Origin: Palsa-504 sp963822765
GTDB lineage: Bacteria; Actinomycetota; Actinomycetes; Streptosporangiales; Streptosporangiaceae
Direction of reading: 5' to 3'
Assembly (NCBI GenBank): GCA_963822765.1
Contig: CAWGJL010000024.1
Coordinates: forward strand, 124,001 to 188,000
Length of the DNA: 64,000 nucleotides
The notes under the pieces: model-generated
What the model saw: the letters and a program-made list of their open reading frames with translations, nothing else
Databases searched by the model: none
What the model was told of the DNA's origin: nothing
Program-made: the position numbers and the translations under genes
Shown here: piece by piece, positions 34,493 to 42,351 of the stretch
Layout: the number at the start of each line of letters is the position of its first letter
Numbering within the stretch: position 1 is the first letter of the stretch

Positions 34493-35117
34493 ATGAGCAT
34501 GATGTTCGCGATCCGACGACGCGCTACGCCGCGAACTCGTGCAGTCGCACGGATCGCGAGGGTGACCGGACGATAACCCCGGCCCGCTCTTGCGAGCCGC
34601 GCTGGGCTGGGAGCTGTTCAAGAAGTTCCTGACCGTCCACCACACGACCGAAGACGATGTTCTGTGGCCAGCCCTGCGCGCCCAGGTGGCTGGACAGCCC
34701 GACCGACTAGCCCTCGCCGGCGCGCTGGAGGCCGAGCACGCCGTCATCGAGCCGCTGCTGATGGCCATCGATGCCGCCGCTGCCGACCCGGACTACGGCT
34801 ACCAGCGACTCGGCGATATCACCGACGAACTCACGGTCAAGCTCACCGGGCACCTGACTCACGAGGAAAACGACGGCCTGGCCCTCATCGACGCCTCTCT
34901 GACCCCGCAACAGTGGCAGCATTTCGCCCATACCCATGGCGGACGCCTTGGCGGCGACGCCGCGATGTACATGCCCTGGCTGCTCAACGGAGCCAGCCCG
35001 CAGACCCTCGACGCGGTCCTGGGCAACTTCCCGCTCCCGCTGCTGACCGCCTACCGCGACCAGTGGGCTCCCAAGTACGCGGCCCTGACCATCTGGCCCG
35101 CAGTATCAGCAGCTTAG
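34493..35117 (+). pseudogene. Hemerythrin (HHE) domain protein, N-terminal frameshift
   Basis: From about 34588 the frame encodes most of a four-helix HHE cation-binding protein: FLTVHHTTEDDVLWPALRA, LEAEHAVIEPLL and TGHLTHEENDGLALI supply His and Glu ligands for a diiron site. The first helix, with its own His, is out of frame: MSMMFAI begins at 34499 (ATG at 34493 adds two residues), then DDALRRELVQ in another frame, then a stop. A TTG near 34590 could start a truncated product. Indels at about 34520 and 34550 would restore a full gene. Its 3' end overlaps the convergent hydrolase by 12 bp. Confidence 0.78.
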
Positions 35118-36050
35118 GAGGAAATCGATCAAGCCGGCGAAGTACACCTGCTGGTCGTCGTACATGGCCATGTGACTGCCGTCCGGGCAGTGCAGGTACC
35201 GCCCGCGCGGCAGCCGGCCTGCCATCATCTGCATGTGCGCCGGGTCCATGGTGTCGTGCTGCGCGCCGATGACCAGGGTGGGCACCTCGATCGAGGCCAG
35301 CTCCGCGGTCCGCTCCCAGTGCGCCAGGCTGGCGTCGGCGCTGATGCCCAGCTCGCTGGGACCTTGCATGGACACGTAGATGGCCGGGTTGATGTGCGCG
35401 AACGCGCGCTGCACCGGATCGGGCCAGTCCGCGGGCGGCATGCGCAGCACGTGATGCACGTAGTGCTGTTCCATGAGCAGCTCCATGTACCGCGGGTTCT
35501 CGGTGTCCCCGGCCGCCTCGAACGCCTTGATCTCGGCCAGCGCCGCCTGGTCCATGGCCGGCATCAGCACCTGCTCGGCGTAGGCGTTGTAGGCCGGGAC
35601 GCTCGACATCATGGACGAGATGACCAGCCCGCGCAGATGCTGCTGGTGGGCCAGCGCGTACTCGGTGGCCAGGATCCCGCCCCAGGAGTGACCGAGCAGC
35701 ACGAAGTTGTCCCGGTTCAGCCCGAGCGCCTGGCGGACCTGCTCCACCTCGTCGACGAACCGGTCCAGGTCCCACAGCGAGGGCTCGTCCGGCTGGTCGC
35801 TGAACCCGGAGCCGAGCTGGTCGTAGTAGTAGTACTCGATCCCCGCGGCGGGCAGGTAGCTGTCGCACGCCTCGAAGTACTCGTGGGTCGCGCCGGGCCC
35901 GCCGTGCAGCAGCAGCACTCGCAGGTCTGGATGGTTGCCGACCCGCTTGACCCAGACCGCGAACCGGCCCGCAGGCGTGTCCACGCCGATCTTCCGCACG
36001 CCGCCGCTCAGCACGTCGTCCCGGCCGGAATAGTCCAGATAGCCGCTCAT
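35106..36050 (-). CDS. Proline iminopeptidase-like alpha/beta hydrolase
   Basis: The serine hydrolase of 314 residues has the oxyanion motif HGGPG, the nucleophile elbow GHSWGG (near residue 120), the catalytic Asp in GAQHDTMDP and the His in PDGSHMAMYD. HGGPG with GHSWGG marks the S33 prolyl aminopeptidase group. ATG at 36050 is preferred over 36062 because GGAGG lies five bases upstream. Substrate (N-terminal Pro peptides or an ester) is inferred from family only. Confidence 0.92.
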   Translation of the reverse strand: MSGYLDYSGRDDVLSGGVRKIGVDTPAGRFAVWVKRVGNHPDLRVLLLHGGPGATHEYFEACDSYLPAAGIEYYYYDQLGSGFSDQPDEPSLWDLDRFVDEVEQVRQALGLNRDNFVLLGHSWGGILATEYALAHQQHLRGLVISSMMSSVPAYNAYAEQVLMPAMDQAALAEIKAFEAAGDTENPRYMELLMEQHYVHHVLRMPPADWPDPVQRAFAHINPAIYVSMQGPSELGISADASLAHWERTAELASIEVPTLVIGAQHDTMDPAHMQMMAGRLPRGRYLHCPDGSHMAMYDDQQVYFAGLIDFLLSC

Positions 36051-36078
36051 CGGCCCCTCCATCCGTACACGCCAAATC

Positions 36079-36104
36079 CACCCGGGCGACCGAAGGCCCG
36101 GGTG
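36079..36104. terminator. GC-rich hairpin
   Basis: CACCCGGGC (36079-36087) and GCCCGGGTG (36096-36104) form a perfect nine-pair stem with an eight-base loop. It lies just upstream of the hydrolase start on the other strand, so it more likely ended a former gene transcribed leftward, of which a short tail remains at 36110-36152. Confidence 0.55.
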
Positions 36105-36109
36105 AGATC

Positions 36110-36152
36110 ATGCCAGCGCGCCTACCTGCCGCTCAGCACCAGTCGTCCTGGG
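36110..36152 (-). pseudogene. Tail remnant matching the 3' end of the MMPL gene
   Basis: Bases 36110-36152 match 47524-47567, the 3' terminus and downstream flank of the MMPL exporter gene, with four mismatches and one gap. Both copies sit next to a GC-rich hairpin. Here no MMPL gene is present, so this is the scar of a lost or rearranged copy. The remaining 36153-36312 stretch shows nothing recognisable. Confidence 0.65.
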
Positions 36153-36312
36153 CCCGCCTGACGCGGCGGCCAGCGGGTGAGTCGCCGTGCTGACCAGCGT
36201 GGTGGCCGATCAGGTCAGCCCCCAACGGCGGCCAGCCAGCTCTCCTGGCCAGGTGGTGCCGTCCCGCCGTGGGCGCTGGCGGCCCTGCCATCCCACCGCA
36301 GGCAGCTGGTCA

Positions 36313-36858
36313 TCAGCGCGCGATCTCGTCGTGCTCTTGAAGCTGCTGGCGCAGCGCATCGAGCGCGTAATGCAGCCGCGACCTGGCCGTCCCGTGCGGT
36401 ATACCGAGCTCGCGGGCGACCGCCGCCGTGGTCCCGCCCCGGTAGAAGGTCTCCAGGAGCACGCTCTGGTGTGCGGGCGACAGCTGCCGAACTGCGGCGG
36501 TGAGGAGCTGCCGGTCCAGGACCCCGTCCAGGCCGGAATCGGTACCCGTCTCGCCGACCGCGGCCCCCGGCACGATCCTCGGGCGGGCCCGCGCGGCTCG
36601 GTTCGCGTCCGTCAGCAAGTTGCGCGCCACCCGGAACAGCCAGGGCCGGATCAGCCGGTCATCGGTTCTCAGCTGGGGCAGGTGACGCCAGGCCCGGATG
36701 AAGGTTTCCTGCACGATGTCATCCGCGCTGGCCCGGTCCGGGCAGAACCGCTCGGCGTAGCGATGCAAGGCCGGAGCGTACTGTGAGTGCAGCTGGCGAA
36801 TCGCGGCGTCGGGGTCGCCGGGCAGCTCGCCGCGGGGAGTGTCGATGGTTACAGACAT
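36313..36858 (-). CDS. ECF RNA polymerase sigma factor
   Basis: The 181-residue protein has sigma region 2 (LHSQYAPALHRYAERF, DIVQETFIRAWRHL, RPWLFRVARNLLTD) and region 4 (LSPAHQSVLLETFYRG, ARELGIPHGTARSRLHYALD). ATG at 36858 is chosen because the upstream ECF-type promoter places transcription start at or near it, implying a leaderless message. No anti-sigma gene is adjacent; instead a BlaI repressor and an M56 protease are divergently encoded. The factor very likely reads the TGAAC-N17-CGTG promoters found at its own gene and four neighbours. This is inference from co-location and promoter autoregulation, common in ECF groups. Confidence 0.9.
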   Translation of the reverse strand: MSVTIDTPRGELPGDPDAAIRQLHSQYAPALHRYAERFCPDRASADDIVQETFIRAWRHLPQLRTDDRLIRPWLFRVARNLLTDANRAARARPRIVPGAAVGETGTDSGLDGVLDRQLLTAAVRQLSPAHQSVLLETFYRGGTTAAVARELGIPHGTARSRLHYALDALRQQLQEHDEIAR

Positions 36859-36859
36859 A

Positions 36860-36893
36860 ACTACTATCACGGATAGTAGTGAGATTGTGTTCA
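36860..36893 (-). promoter_or_regulatory. ECF promoter P1 with BlaI-like dyad (sigma gene)
   Basis: Read on the minus strand: TGAAC (36893-36889), 17 bases, CGTG (36871-36868), then nine bases to the sigma ATG. The -10 sits inside ACTACTATC-ACG-GATAGTAGT (36860-36880), a perfect nine-base inverted repeat resembling BlaI/MecI operators. A repressor bound there would block the promoter. Confidence 0.75.
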
Positions 36894-36980
36894 CCCAGCA
36901 TGCCGACTAACCGGCAATTCCTTGAACGGCCCCCGGCGAGCGCTCAGGTTCGCGCTGGCCCAAAGAAACCTGACGAAGCC

Positions 36981-37013
36981 TGAACCATCTGCATGTTCTA
37001 TGCGTGATAGTAG
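36981..37013 (+). promoter_or_regulatory. ECF promoter P2 with BlaI-like half-sites (blaI)
   Basis: TGAAC (36981-36985), 17 bases, CGTG (37003-37006), ATAGTAG. The block CTATGCGTGATAGTAG (36998-37013) matches P1 at 15 of 16 positions. It lies 45 bp upstream of the blaI ATG, suggesting autoregulation of blaI and the M56 gene. Confidence 0.75.
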
Positions 37014-37058
37014 GTAGCGGCAAGCGTGCCGTCGGCATGACCATGTCCGGGAGCGAGG

Positions 37059-37442
37059 ATGCGACGTTTCGGTGAGCTGGAAGCGGTGATCATGGACCGG
37101 CTGTGGGATCAGGGTCGGCCGATGCTGGTCCGCGAGATGGTCGAGGATCTGCGTGACGACCGGGCGCTGGCATACACCACCGTGATGACGGTGATGGAGA
37201 ATCTCCACCGCAAGGGCTGGCTGCGCCGGGAGCGGGACGGCCGGGCCTGGCGCTACGAGCCCACTGGCTCCCGGTCCAGTTACACCGCCGCTCTGATGAA
37301 CGACGCGCTGGCCACCAGCCCCGACCGGCGCACTGCGCTCACGCACTTCGCGCTCCAGATGAGCCCGCACGACGCGGCTCTGCTGCGCGAGGCGCTCGAC
37401 CAGGCGATCGGCGGCGCGCCCAAGGCCGGTGAGTCCCGGTGA
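37059..37442 (+). CDS. blaI: BlaI/MecI/CopY-family repressor
   Basis: The 127-residue protein is a winged-helix repressor: FGELEAVIMDRLWDQGRPML, VREMVEDL, LAYTTVMTVMENLHRKGWLR and a C-terminal dimerisation helix (AALLREALDQAI). BlaI-type repressors bind TACTA-type dyads and are inactivated by cleavage after an M56 protease senses a signal. The M56 gene overlaps its stop codon (GTGA). BlaI-like dyads occur at its own promoter and three neighbours, so it likely controls the whole region. No beta-lactamase gene is present, so the inducer need not be a beta-lactam. Confidence 0.93.
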   Translation: MRRFGELEAVIMDRLWDQGRPMLVREMVEDLRDDRALAYTTVMTVMENLHRKGWLRRERDGRAWRYEPTGSRSSYTAALMNDALATSPDRRTALTHFALQMSPHDAALLREALDQAIGGAPKAGESR

Positions 37443-38386
37443 CCGTTGCCGTGGTGCTGGTCGCGTACGCGGCCTGTGTCGGGATGCTGGGCCCCAGGGC
37501 GCTCGGCCGGGCCGGGTGGACGGCCCGGGCGCCGCAGCTGGCCATCGTGACCTACCTAGCCGCCGAATGGTCGGTCGTAGCCGCGGCCGGGCTGGCGGGC
37601 CTGACCCTGGCCGTTCATGCCACCGCTCTCGGCGGGGGACTGAGCCAGCTGATCGGAGCCTGCGTGCACCGGCTCCGCGACACCTACGGCACCCCGGGCG
37701 GCGCCACCGTCGCCGGGTTCGGCCTCATCATGGCGGGCGCCGTCGCGGCCCGTACCGCGTTCACCGCCACGACCCACCTGCGCGCCGCCGGTCGGCAGGC
37801 GCTGCGGCACGCGCAGACCGCGCGGCTGGTCGGGCGGCCCGAGCCGGCCCTGGGGGCCGTGCTGGTGGAGCATTCCCAGCCGGCTGCCTACTGCGTGGCC
37901 GGCCGGCAGCCCACGGTGATCCTGACCACCGCGGCGGTACAGGCGCTCGATCCCGGCCAGCTGGACGCGGTCCTGGCGCACGAGCGAGCCCACCTGGCCG
38001 GCCGCCACCACCGGCTGCTGGCCCTGGCCAGGATCGGCCGCGGGGTGCTCCCGTTCCTGCCCCTCATGCGGGACGCCGAGCAGCAGGTGGCGCGGCTGGT
38101 GGAACTGCACGCCGACGACGCGGCGACGCGAGCCCGCGACCCCCGGCTGCTGGCCACGGCCTTGGTCGTGCTGGCCACGGGCGCTGGTCCCGCCCCGGCC
38201 CTCGCCGCGGGTGCCACCGACTCGGTGCAGCGGATTCACCGGCTCCTAGGCCCCTCCGAGCCGCTGGGCCGCGCACGCCGGCGGCTGCTTCGCGCCGCCG
38301 CCGCGGCGCTCGCCGTGGCCCCGGTACTGCTGGCCCTGACCCCCGCCGTCATCGCACTCGCCCTGGGACGCATTCCGACCACGTAG
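37439..38386 (+). CDS. M56-family membrane metalloprotease (BlaR1-like, no sensor domain)
   Basis: The 315-residue protein has about four membrane helices and a zinc-protease core: HERAH (H181, E182, H185) with a downstream VELHADDAA ligand segment near 222. It resembles the protease half of BlaR1/MecR1 but ends with a membrane helix and lacks the extracellular penicillin-binding domain. It likely cleaves BlaI or activates its cleavage. GTG start overlaps the blaI stop. What it senses is unknown; membrane or lipid state is one possibility. Confidence 0.9.
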   Translation: MTVAVVLVAYAACVGMLGPRALGRAGWTARAPQLAIVTYLAAEWSVVAAAGLAGLTLAVHATALGGGLSQLIGACVHRLRDTYGTPGGATVAGFGLIMAGAVAARTAFTATTHLRAAGRQALRHAQTARLVGRPEPALGAVLVEHSQPAAYCVAGRQPTVILTTAAVQALDPGQLDAVLAHERAHLAGRHHRLLALARIGRGVLPFLPLMRDAEQQVARLVELHADDAATRARDPRLLATALVVLATGAGPAPALAAGATDSVQRIHRLLGPSEPLGRARRRLLRAAAAALAVAPVLLALTPAVIALALGRIPTT

Positions 38387-38394
38387 CGCCCGCC

Positions 38395-38420
38395 TGAACA
38401 ATCTCCCCGCCTGCCCCGTG
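38395..38420 (+). promoter_or_regulatory. ECF promoter P5
   Basis: TGAAC (38395-38399), 17 bases, CGTG (38417-38420). Nine bases follow before ATG at 38430, the same spacing as at the sigma gene. The TAGTAG half-site seen at P1-P4 is absent, so this promoter should be ECF-dependent but free of BlaI. Confidence 0.6.
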
Positions 38421-38429
38421 TTGCCGGGT

Positions 38430-38960
38430 ATGAGGATGCGTCGCCAGAACGGCCTGCCCGGCTCGCCCGCCGGGCTCCAGGACAACGCGGCGGTACCGGA
38501 GCGCCGCCTCAGCTGGCGAAAACGCCGCCGCCGGGACCGGGGGAGCGCCCGGGGCACGCCAGGAACATACCCGGCCAACGATCAGGCTACGGCCGGGCCG
38601 GCCATGCCGCCCGCGCCTTCATCCGGCTGGCCCACGTCGTCGTCCGGCTGGCCCGCGTCGCCCGGCTGGCCCATGCCGTCCGGCCCAGCCACGTCCAGCG
38701 AGATCGTGGCCGGTGCTATCCAGCTGGCCATCGCGTTCCTCACCGCGGGCCTGGACTCACCGGAGCTGGAAGCGTGGGCGGCGGATGCGCTTACTCCGCC
38801 CGGCCCGGAAGGCCTGGGAGACCTGCTGGCCGGCCTGCACGTGGTCTCCGTGCTGCTGCTGGACGAGCTGCATGAGGCGACGGAAGAGCCGCCGGCCGCC
38901 ATCTTGCAAAGGCTGGCGCTCATGGCCGAGAACCGGCGCGGCAAACCTTCCGCCGGATAG
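38430..38960 (+). CDS. Hypothetical protein of the ECF region
   Basis: From the leaderless ATG at 38430 the product has 176 residues: a very basic N-terminal part (RRLSWRKRRRRDRG), a Ser/Gly/Trp/Pro-rich middle (three SGWP-like units), and a C-terminal helical domain (about 100-170) with ELEAWAADAL, GLHVVSVLLLDELHEATEE and ILQRLALMAENRR. An ATG at 38604 would give only the last 118 residues. No family was recognised. Its promoter matches the ECF pattern and it lies between the M56 and MpaB genes. Confidence 0.6.
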   Translation: MRMRRQNGLPGSPAGLQDNAAVPERRLSWRKRRRRDRGSARGTPGTYPANDQATAGPAMPPAPSSGWPTSSSGWPASPGWPMPSGPATSSEIVAGAIQLAIAFLTAGLDSPELEAWAADALTPPGPEGLGDLLAGLHVVSVLLLDELHEATEEPPAAILQRLALMAENRRGKPSAG

Positions 38961-39003
38961 GGCAACGCCGCCCGCCGGCCCGCAGGCTGATCACCCGCCT
39001 ACG

Positions 39004-39036
39004 TGAACAGCCATGCTCTCCTATCCGTGTTAGTAG
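39004..39036 (+). promoter_or_regulatory. ECF promoter P3 with BlaI-like half-sites (MpaB-UbiB operon)
   Basis: TGAAC (39004-39008), 17 bases, CGTG (39026-39029), then TTAGTAG directly followed by ATG at 39037. The block CTATCCGTGTTAGTAG (39021-39036) differs from P1 at one base. The message is probably leaderless. Confidence 0.78.
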
Positions 39037-40104
39037 ATGAGCCGGCGGGTGAACGAGCCTGGCAGGCTCGATCGGACCGGGGCGCCCATGACCGAGTGGC
39101 GCGCCACGACGCCTGCGGAGGAGCTGGTTAGCTTGACGGACACGACCTTCCACCCGGTAGCCAGCGCTCGGTGGCCTCAGCCCCGAGGGTCTCGCCCGCA
39201 GGCCGGGAGTACAACGGTGATCGCTGATCTAGACGCGACCGGCCTGATCGAGCGTTCGGCGGCCGCGTATGCGTCCGGCGTACCGGATGAGGCCGCGGAC
39301 GACGGCTTTTTCGGTCCTGCCAGCGTCACCTGGCGGATGAGCGCGGACCTGGCCCTGCCCGTAGCCGGCCTGCGGTCCCTGCTGATGCAGGCGCTGCATC
39401 CGCTGGCCATGGCCGGTGTCGACCAGCACAGCGGCTGGCGCCGGGATCCGGTCGCCAGGCTCGCCGCCACCTCGGCGTACCTCACCACGGTCACATTCGG
39501 GGACCAAGACGCGGCGCTGCGCGCGGCGTCCCGGGTGCGGCACATCCATGCTCGCGTCCGCGGCACCGACGCCGTCACCGGCCGGCCCTATGCGGCGGGT
39601 GATCCCGCGCTGCTGCTGTGGGTGCACGCGTCGCTCGTCGACTCCGTCCTGGCCGCTGGCAGCCTGGTCGGGATCTCGCTGTCTGCCGGGGACAGCGACC
39701 GCTACGTCGCGGAGATGGTGGCCGCAGCCGAACTGGCCGGCGTGCCCCGCTCCCTGGTGCCGTCCAGCGTTCCCGCGCTTGACCTGTACATCGCGTCGGT
39801 CCGGCCGGGCCTGCGCTGTACCCCGGCGGCCGCGGAATCGATGGCCCTCCTGCTCGATCCACCGGGCCTGGACCAGGACGTCGCGGAGATCTGGCAGGAC
39901 ATCCGCGACGCCGCGGTGGCCGCGCTCCCGCGCTGGGCTCGGCAGCTATACGGCTACCGCACGCCACCGCCCATGACACCAGATCGCCAGCGCGAAATCC
40001 GGCAGTCGCTCGGCGTCCTTGACGCCATGTTCCTCGGGCAGCCTGACGTGCTCGAGGCGCGGCAGCGGATCGCGCTGCGGACGCGCATGGCGCGGTCGGC
40101 ATGA
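39037..40104 (+). CDS. MpaB-type oxygenase (DUF2236)
   Basis: The 355-residue protein has the DUF2236 pattern: LLMQALHPLAMAGVDQHS (His121, His131), DPVARLAATSAYLTTVTFGD, RVRHIHARVRG (His171) and DPALLLWVHASLVDSVL. The family includes rubber oxygenase Lcp (haem b) and fungal MpaB', both of which cleave isoprenoid chains oxidatively; most bacterial members are uncharacterised. The ATG at 39037 directly follows promoter P3; Met18 is an alternative. Its stop overlaps the UbiB start (ATGA). With UbiB and YceI downstream, a prenyl-lipid or quinone substrate is a reasonable guess. Confidence 0.9.
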   Translation: MSRRVNEPGRLDRTGAPMTEWRATTPAEELVSLTDTTFHPVASARWPQPRGSRPQAGSTTVIADLDATGLIERSAAAYASGVPDEAADDGFFGPASVTWRMSADLALPVAGLRSLLMQALHPLAMAGVDQHSGWRRDPVARLAATSAYLTTVTFGDQDAALRAASRVRHIHARVRGTDAVTGRPYAAGDPALLLWVHASLVDSVLAAGSLVGISLSAGDSDRYVAEMVAAAELAGVPRSLVPSSVPALDLYIASVRPGLRCTPAAAESMALLLDPPGLDQDVAEIWQDIRDAAVAALPRWARQLYGYRTPPPMTPDRQREIRQSLGVLDAMFLGQPDVLEARQRIALRTRMARSA

Positions 40105-41552
40105 AGCTCAGAGCGCTCCTAGCCACAGTACGGGCCGGAGCCGCGGCCGCGGTGCTGGCCCTGGCCCCGTCCCGCCGCAGGTCCGGCCGGCTGCGCCGTG
40201 ATCGCGGCCGGGCCGCGCTCGGGCTCGCGGTGCGCGGCGGGGTCCGCTACGCGGCCAGCGCGCCGCGGCTGTTCGCGGCCGCTGGCGAGCAGCGCCAGCT
40301 GCTGCGAGAGGACCTGGCCCTGCAGACCGCCGAAGACGTCGCCGGCACGCTGGGGGCGATGAAGGGCGTCATGATGAAGATCGGCCAGATGGCCAGCTAT
40401 GCCGACGGCGGCCTGTCTCCCGCCTTCCGCCGCACTCTGGCCCGCCTGCAGGACAGCGTGCCGCCGATGACCCCCTCGCTAGCCGCGGGCGTCGTGGCGG
40501 AAGAACTCGGCGCACCGCCGGACGAGGTGTTCGCCCGCTGGGATCCGCGGCCGATCGCCGCGGCCTCGATCGGGCAGGTGCACCGGGCGGTGACCCTGGA
40601 CGGCCGGGCGGTGGCCGTCAAGGTCCAGTACCCGGGCATCGCCGAGACCATCTCGGCCGACCTGCGCAACGCCGCCCTGTTGCGCCGGATGCTGCGCATC
40701 GCCGCGCCTTCCCAGGACGTCGACGCGCTGCTGAGTGAGCTGCGGGACCGGATCACCGAGGAACTCGACTACCGCCGCGAGGCCGCCAACCAGCGCCTCA
40801 TGGCCGCCTACTACGACGGCCACCCCACCATTCACATTCCCGGTGTCATCGACGAGCTGTCGACCCGCAGGGTGCTAACCAGCGAGCTGTCCGGCGGCGT
40901 CCGCTTCGCCGAAGTTGCCGCCTGGCCTCAGCACGAACGCGACCTCGCCGGCGAGACCATCTACCGCTTCGTCTTCCGCAGCCTGTACGAGATGCGCGCC
41001 TTCAACGGCGACCCGCACCCGGGCAACTACCTGTTTCATCGCGGCGGCCGGGTCACCTTCCTCGACTTCGGGCTGGTCAAGCACTTCACCCCCGCCGAAC
41101 TGCGGCCGCTCATGCAGATGGTCCGCACCATTTGCGTGGAGCATGATCCCGAGGCGTTTCGCCGCAGCCTGGAGGCCGCGGGGTTCCTGCGTCCTGGCGC
41201 GCCGCTCAGCACCGAGGCCGTCGTCGAGCACCTGGCCGTCTTCTACGACACCATCCGCGAACCAGGGCCGCTGACCATTACCAGCGACTACGCCTCCTCG
41301 GTCGTGCGCCGCTTCTTCGACCTGCGCAGCCCGGTTGCCGGCTACATCAGCGTCCCGCAGCCCTACGTGATCCTCCAGCGCATCAACCTCGGCCTGTTCG
41401 CGGTGCTCGGCGAGCTGTCCGCCACCGCCGACTGGCGCGCCATCTCCGAGGAGATCTGGCCCTTCGTCCAGGGTCCGGCCGCCACGTCGCTGGGAGAAGC
41501 CGAGGTCGCCTGGCGGGCACGGCACCGGGCCCTGTCGCCCACGGCCAGCTGA
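40101..41552 (+). CDS. UbiB/ABC1-family atypical kinase
   Basis: The 483-residue protein shows the family hallmarks: GVMMKIGQMAS (KxGQ, near 93), PIAAASIGQVHRAV (Ala-rich loop), AVKVQYPG (catalytic Lys), EELDYRREA, NGDPHPGNY (near 303) and FLDFGL (near 321). UbiB/COQ8 proteins are membrane-associated ATPases needed for quinone biosynthesis or lipid handling. In menaquinone-using actinobacteria their role is unclear. It overlaps the MpaB gene by four bases and is followed by a YceI gene, forming a three-gene unit. Confidence 0.93.
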   Translation: MKLRALLATVRAGAAAAVLALAPSRRRSGRLRRDRGRAALGLAVRGGVRYAASAPRLFAAAGEQRQLLREDLALQTAEDVAGTLGAMKGVMMKIGQMASYADGGLSPAFRRTLARLQDSVPPMTPSLAAGVVAEELGAPPDEVFARWDPRPIAAASIGQVHRAVTLDGRAVAVKVQYPGIAETISADLRNAALLRRMLRIAAPSQDVDALLSELRDRITEELDYRREAANQRLMAAYYDGHPTIHIPGVIDELSTRRVLTSELSGGVRFAEVAAWPQHERDLAGETIYRFVFRSLYEMRAFNGDPHPGNYLFHRGGRVTFLDFGLVKHFTPAELRPLMQMVRTICVEHDPEAFRRSLEAAGFLRPGAPLSTEAVVEHLAVFYDTIREPGPLTITSDYASSVVRRFFDLRSPVAGYISVPQPYVILQRINLGLFAVLGELSATADWRAISEEIWPFVQGPAATSLGEAEVAWRARHRALSPTAS

Positions 41553-41575
41553 CCGGACCAGCGAAGGAGATGCCC

Positions 41576-42122
41576 GTGACCACGACCTCGCGCATCCAGC
41601 TCGCGCCGGGCAGGCAACCGCGACTGGCCGTGGGCAGCTGGCGGGTTGATCCGGTGCGTTCGCATGCGTCCTTCGTCGCCCGGGTCGCCCGCCGGCCCGT
41701 GCGAGGACGCCTGCCCCTGACCGGCCGGGTGCTGATCGCCGAGCCGGTCGAGGATTCGACCGCACGCCTGGTCGCCAGGTCAGACGCGGTCAGCACCGGT
41801 TCGCCGGTGCTGGACAGGTTGCTGACGGGGCCGGGCTTCCTGGACGCCGGGACCTTCCCGGAGATCAGCTTCCGGTCCGAGCTGCTGGCCTGGGTCCGCC
41901 AGGATGGCGGGCCGCCGGCCCCTGCGGATCAAGAACGTCGAGCATGAGCTGGCCTGCGTGCTCGAGCTGGATCTGGGTGATACGCGTCCGGAAGCCCCGC
42001 CGCGCATCACGATCGGCAGCAGCTGGATCATCGACTCGAGGTGGATAACCAGCACGCGGATCCCCGCCCTTGACCGCCGCATCGTCATGACGTGCTCGTT
42101 TTCTCTCGAACCGGACATGTGA
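41576..42122 (+). pseudogene. YceI-like polyisoprenoid-binding protein (one frameshift)
   Basis: The first frame gives SWRVDPVRSHASFVARVARR, LTGRVLIAEPVEDSTARL, and FLDAGTFPEISFRSELL, the YceI lipocalin-like barrel. The barrel continues in another frame from about 41904: LRIKNVEHELACVLELDLGD to MTCSFSLEPDM. One indel in 41890-41935 joins them. YceI proteins bind long isoprenoids such as quinone precursors. GTG at 41576, six bases after AAGGAG, is the better start; no signal peptide is visible, so it would be cytoplasmic. Confidence 0.8.
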
Positions 42123-42216
42123 GCTTCCCCCGGAGCGACGAAGTGTCAGCTCCCGCCGCTCAGCGGAGCCCGTTACCACGGCCCGTGCCGGCCTCCGCCC
42201 TCTCACCGCCCGTCTC

Positions 42217-42269
42217 CGCATCCGCTTACCACCGGCCGTCCCTCGCATCCGCTTACCGCAGGCCGTCCC
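42217..42269. repeat. 27-bp direct repeat, two copies
   Basis: CGCATCCGCTTACC plus three variable bases plus GGCCGTCC occurs at 42217 and again at 42244. It lies in the otherwise featureless 42123-42318 gap upstream of promoter P4. Confidence 0.7.
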
Positions 42270-42318
42270 GCATCTGGGCCGGTGTGATGCAGCTCGCACC
42301 GGACCTGCTCCGCCCTGT

Positions 42319-42351
42319 TGAACCCACCTCTTCTCCTATGCGTGTTAGTAG
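42319..42351 (+). promoter_or_regulatory. ECF promoter P4 with BlaI-like half-sites (42424-FtsH operon)
   Basis: TGAAC (42319-42323), 17 bases, CGTG (42341-42344), TTAGTAG. CTATGCGTGTTAGTAG (42336-42351) matches the other sites. A second dyad overlaps it: AGTAGTTG (42347-42354) and CAACTACT (42361-42368). The next gene starts at ATG 42424 with a strong AGGAGG, so this transcript has a leader, unlike P1 and P3. Confidence 0.75.

Noticed and set aside
38030..38386. Penicillin-binding sensor domain of BlaR1 in the M56 protein
   Set aside because: The protein ends after its last helix; no SxxK, SxN or KTG motifs are present.
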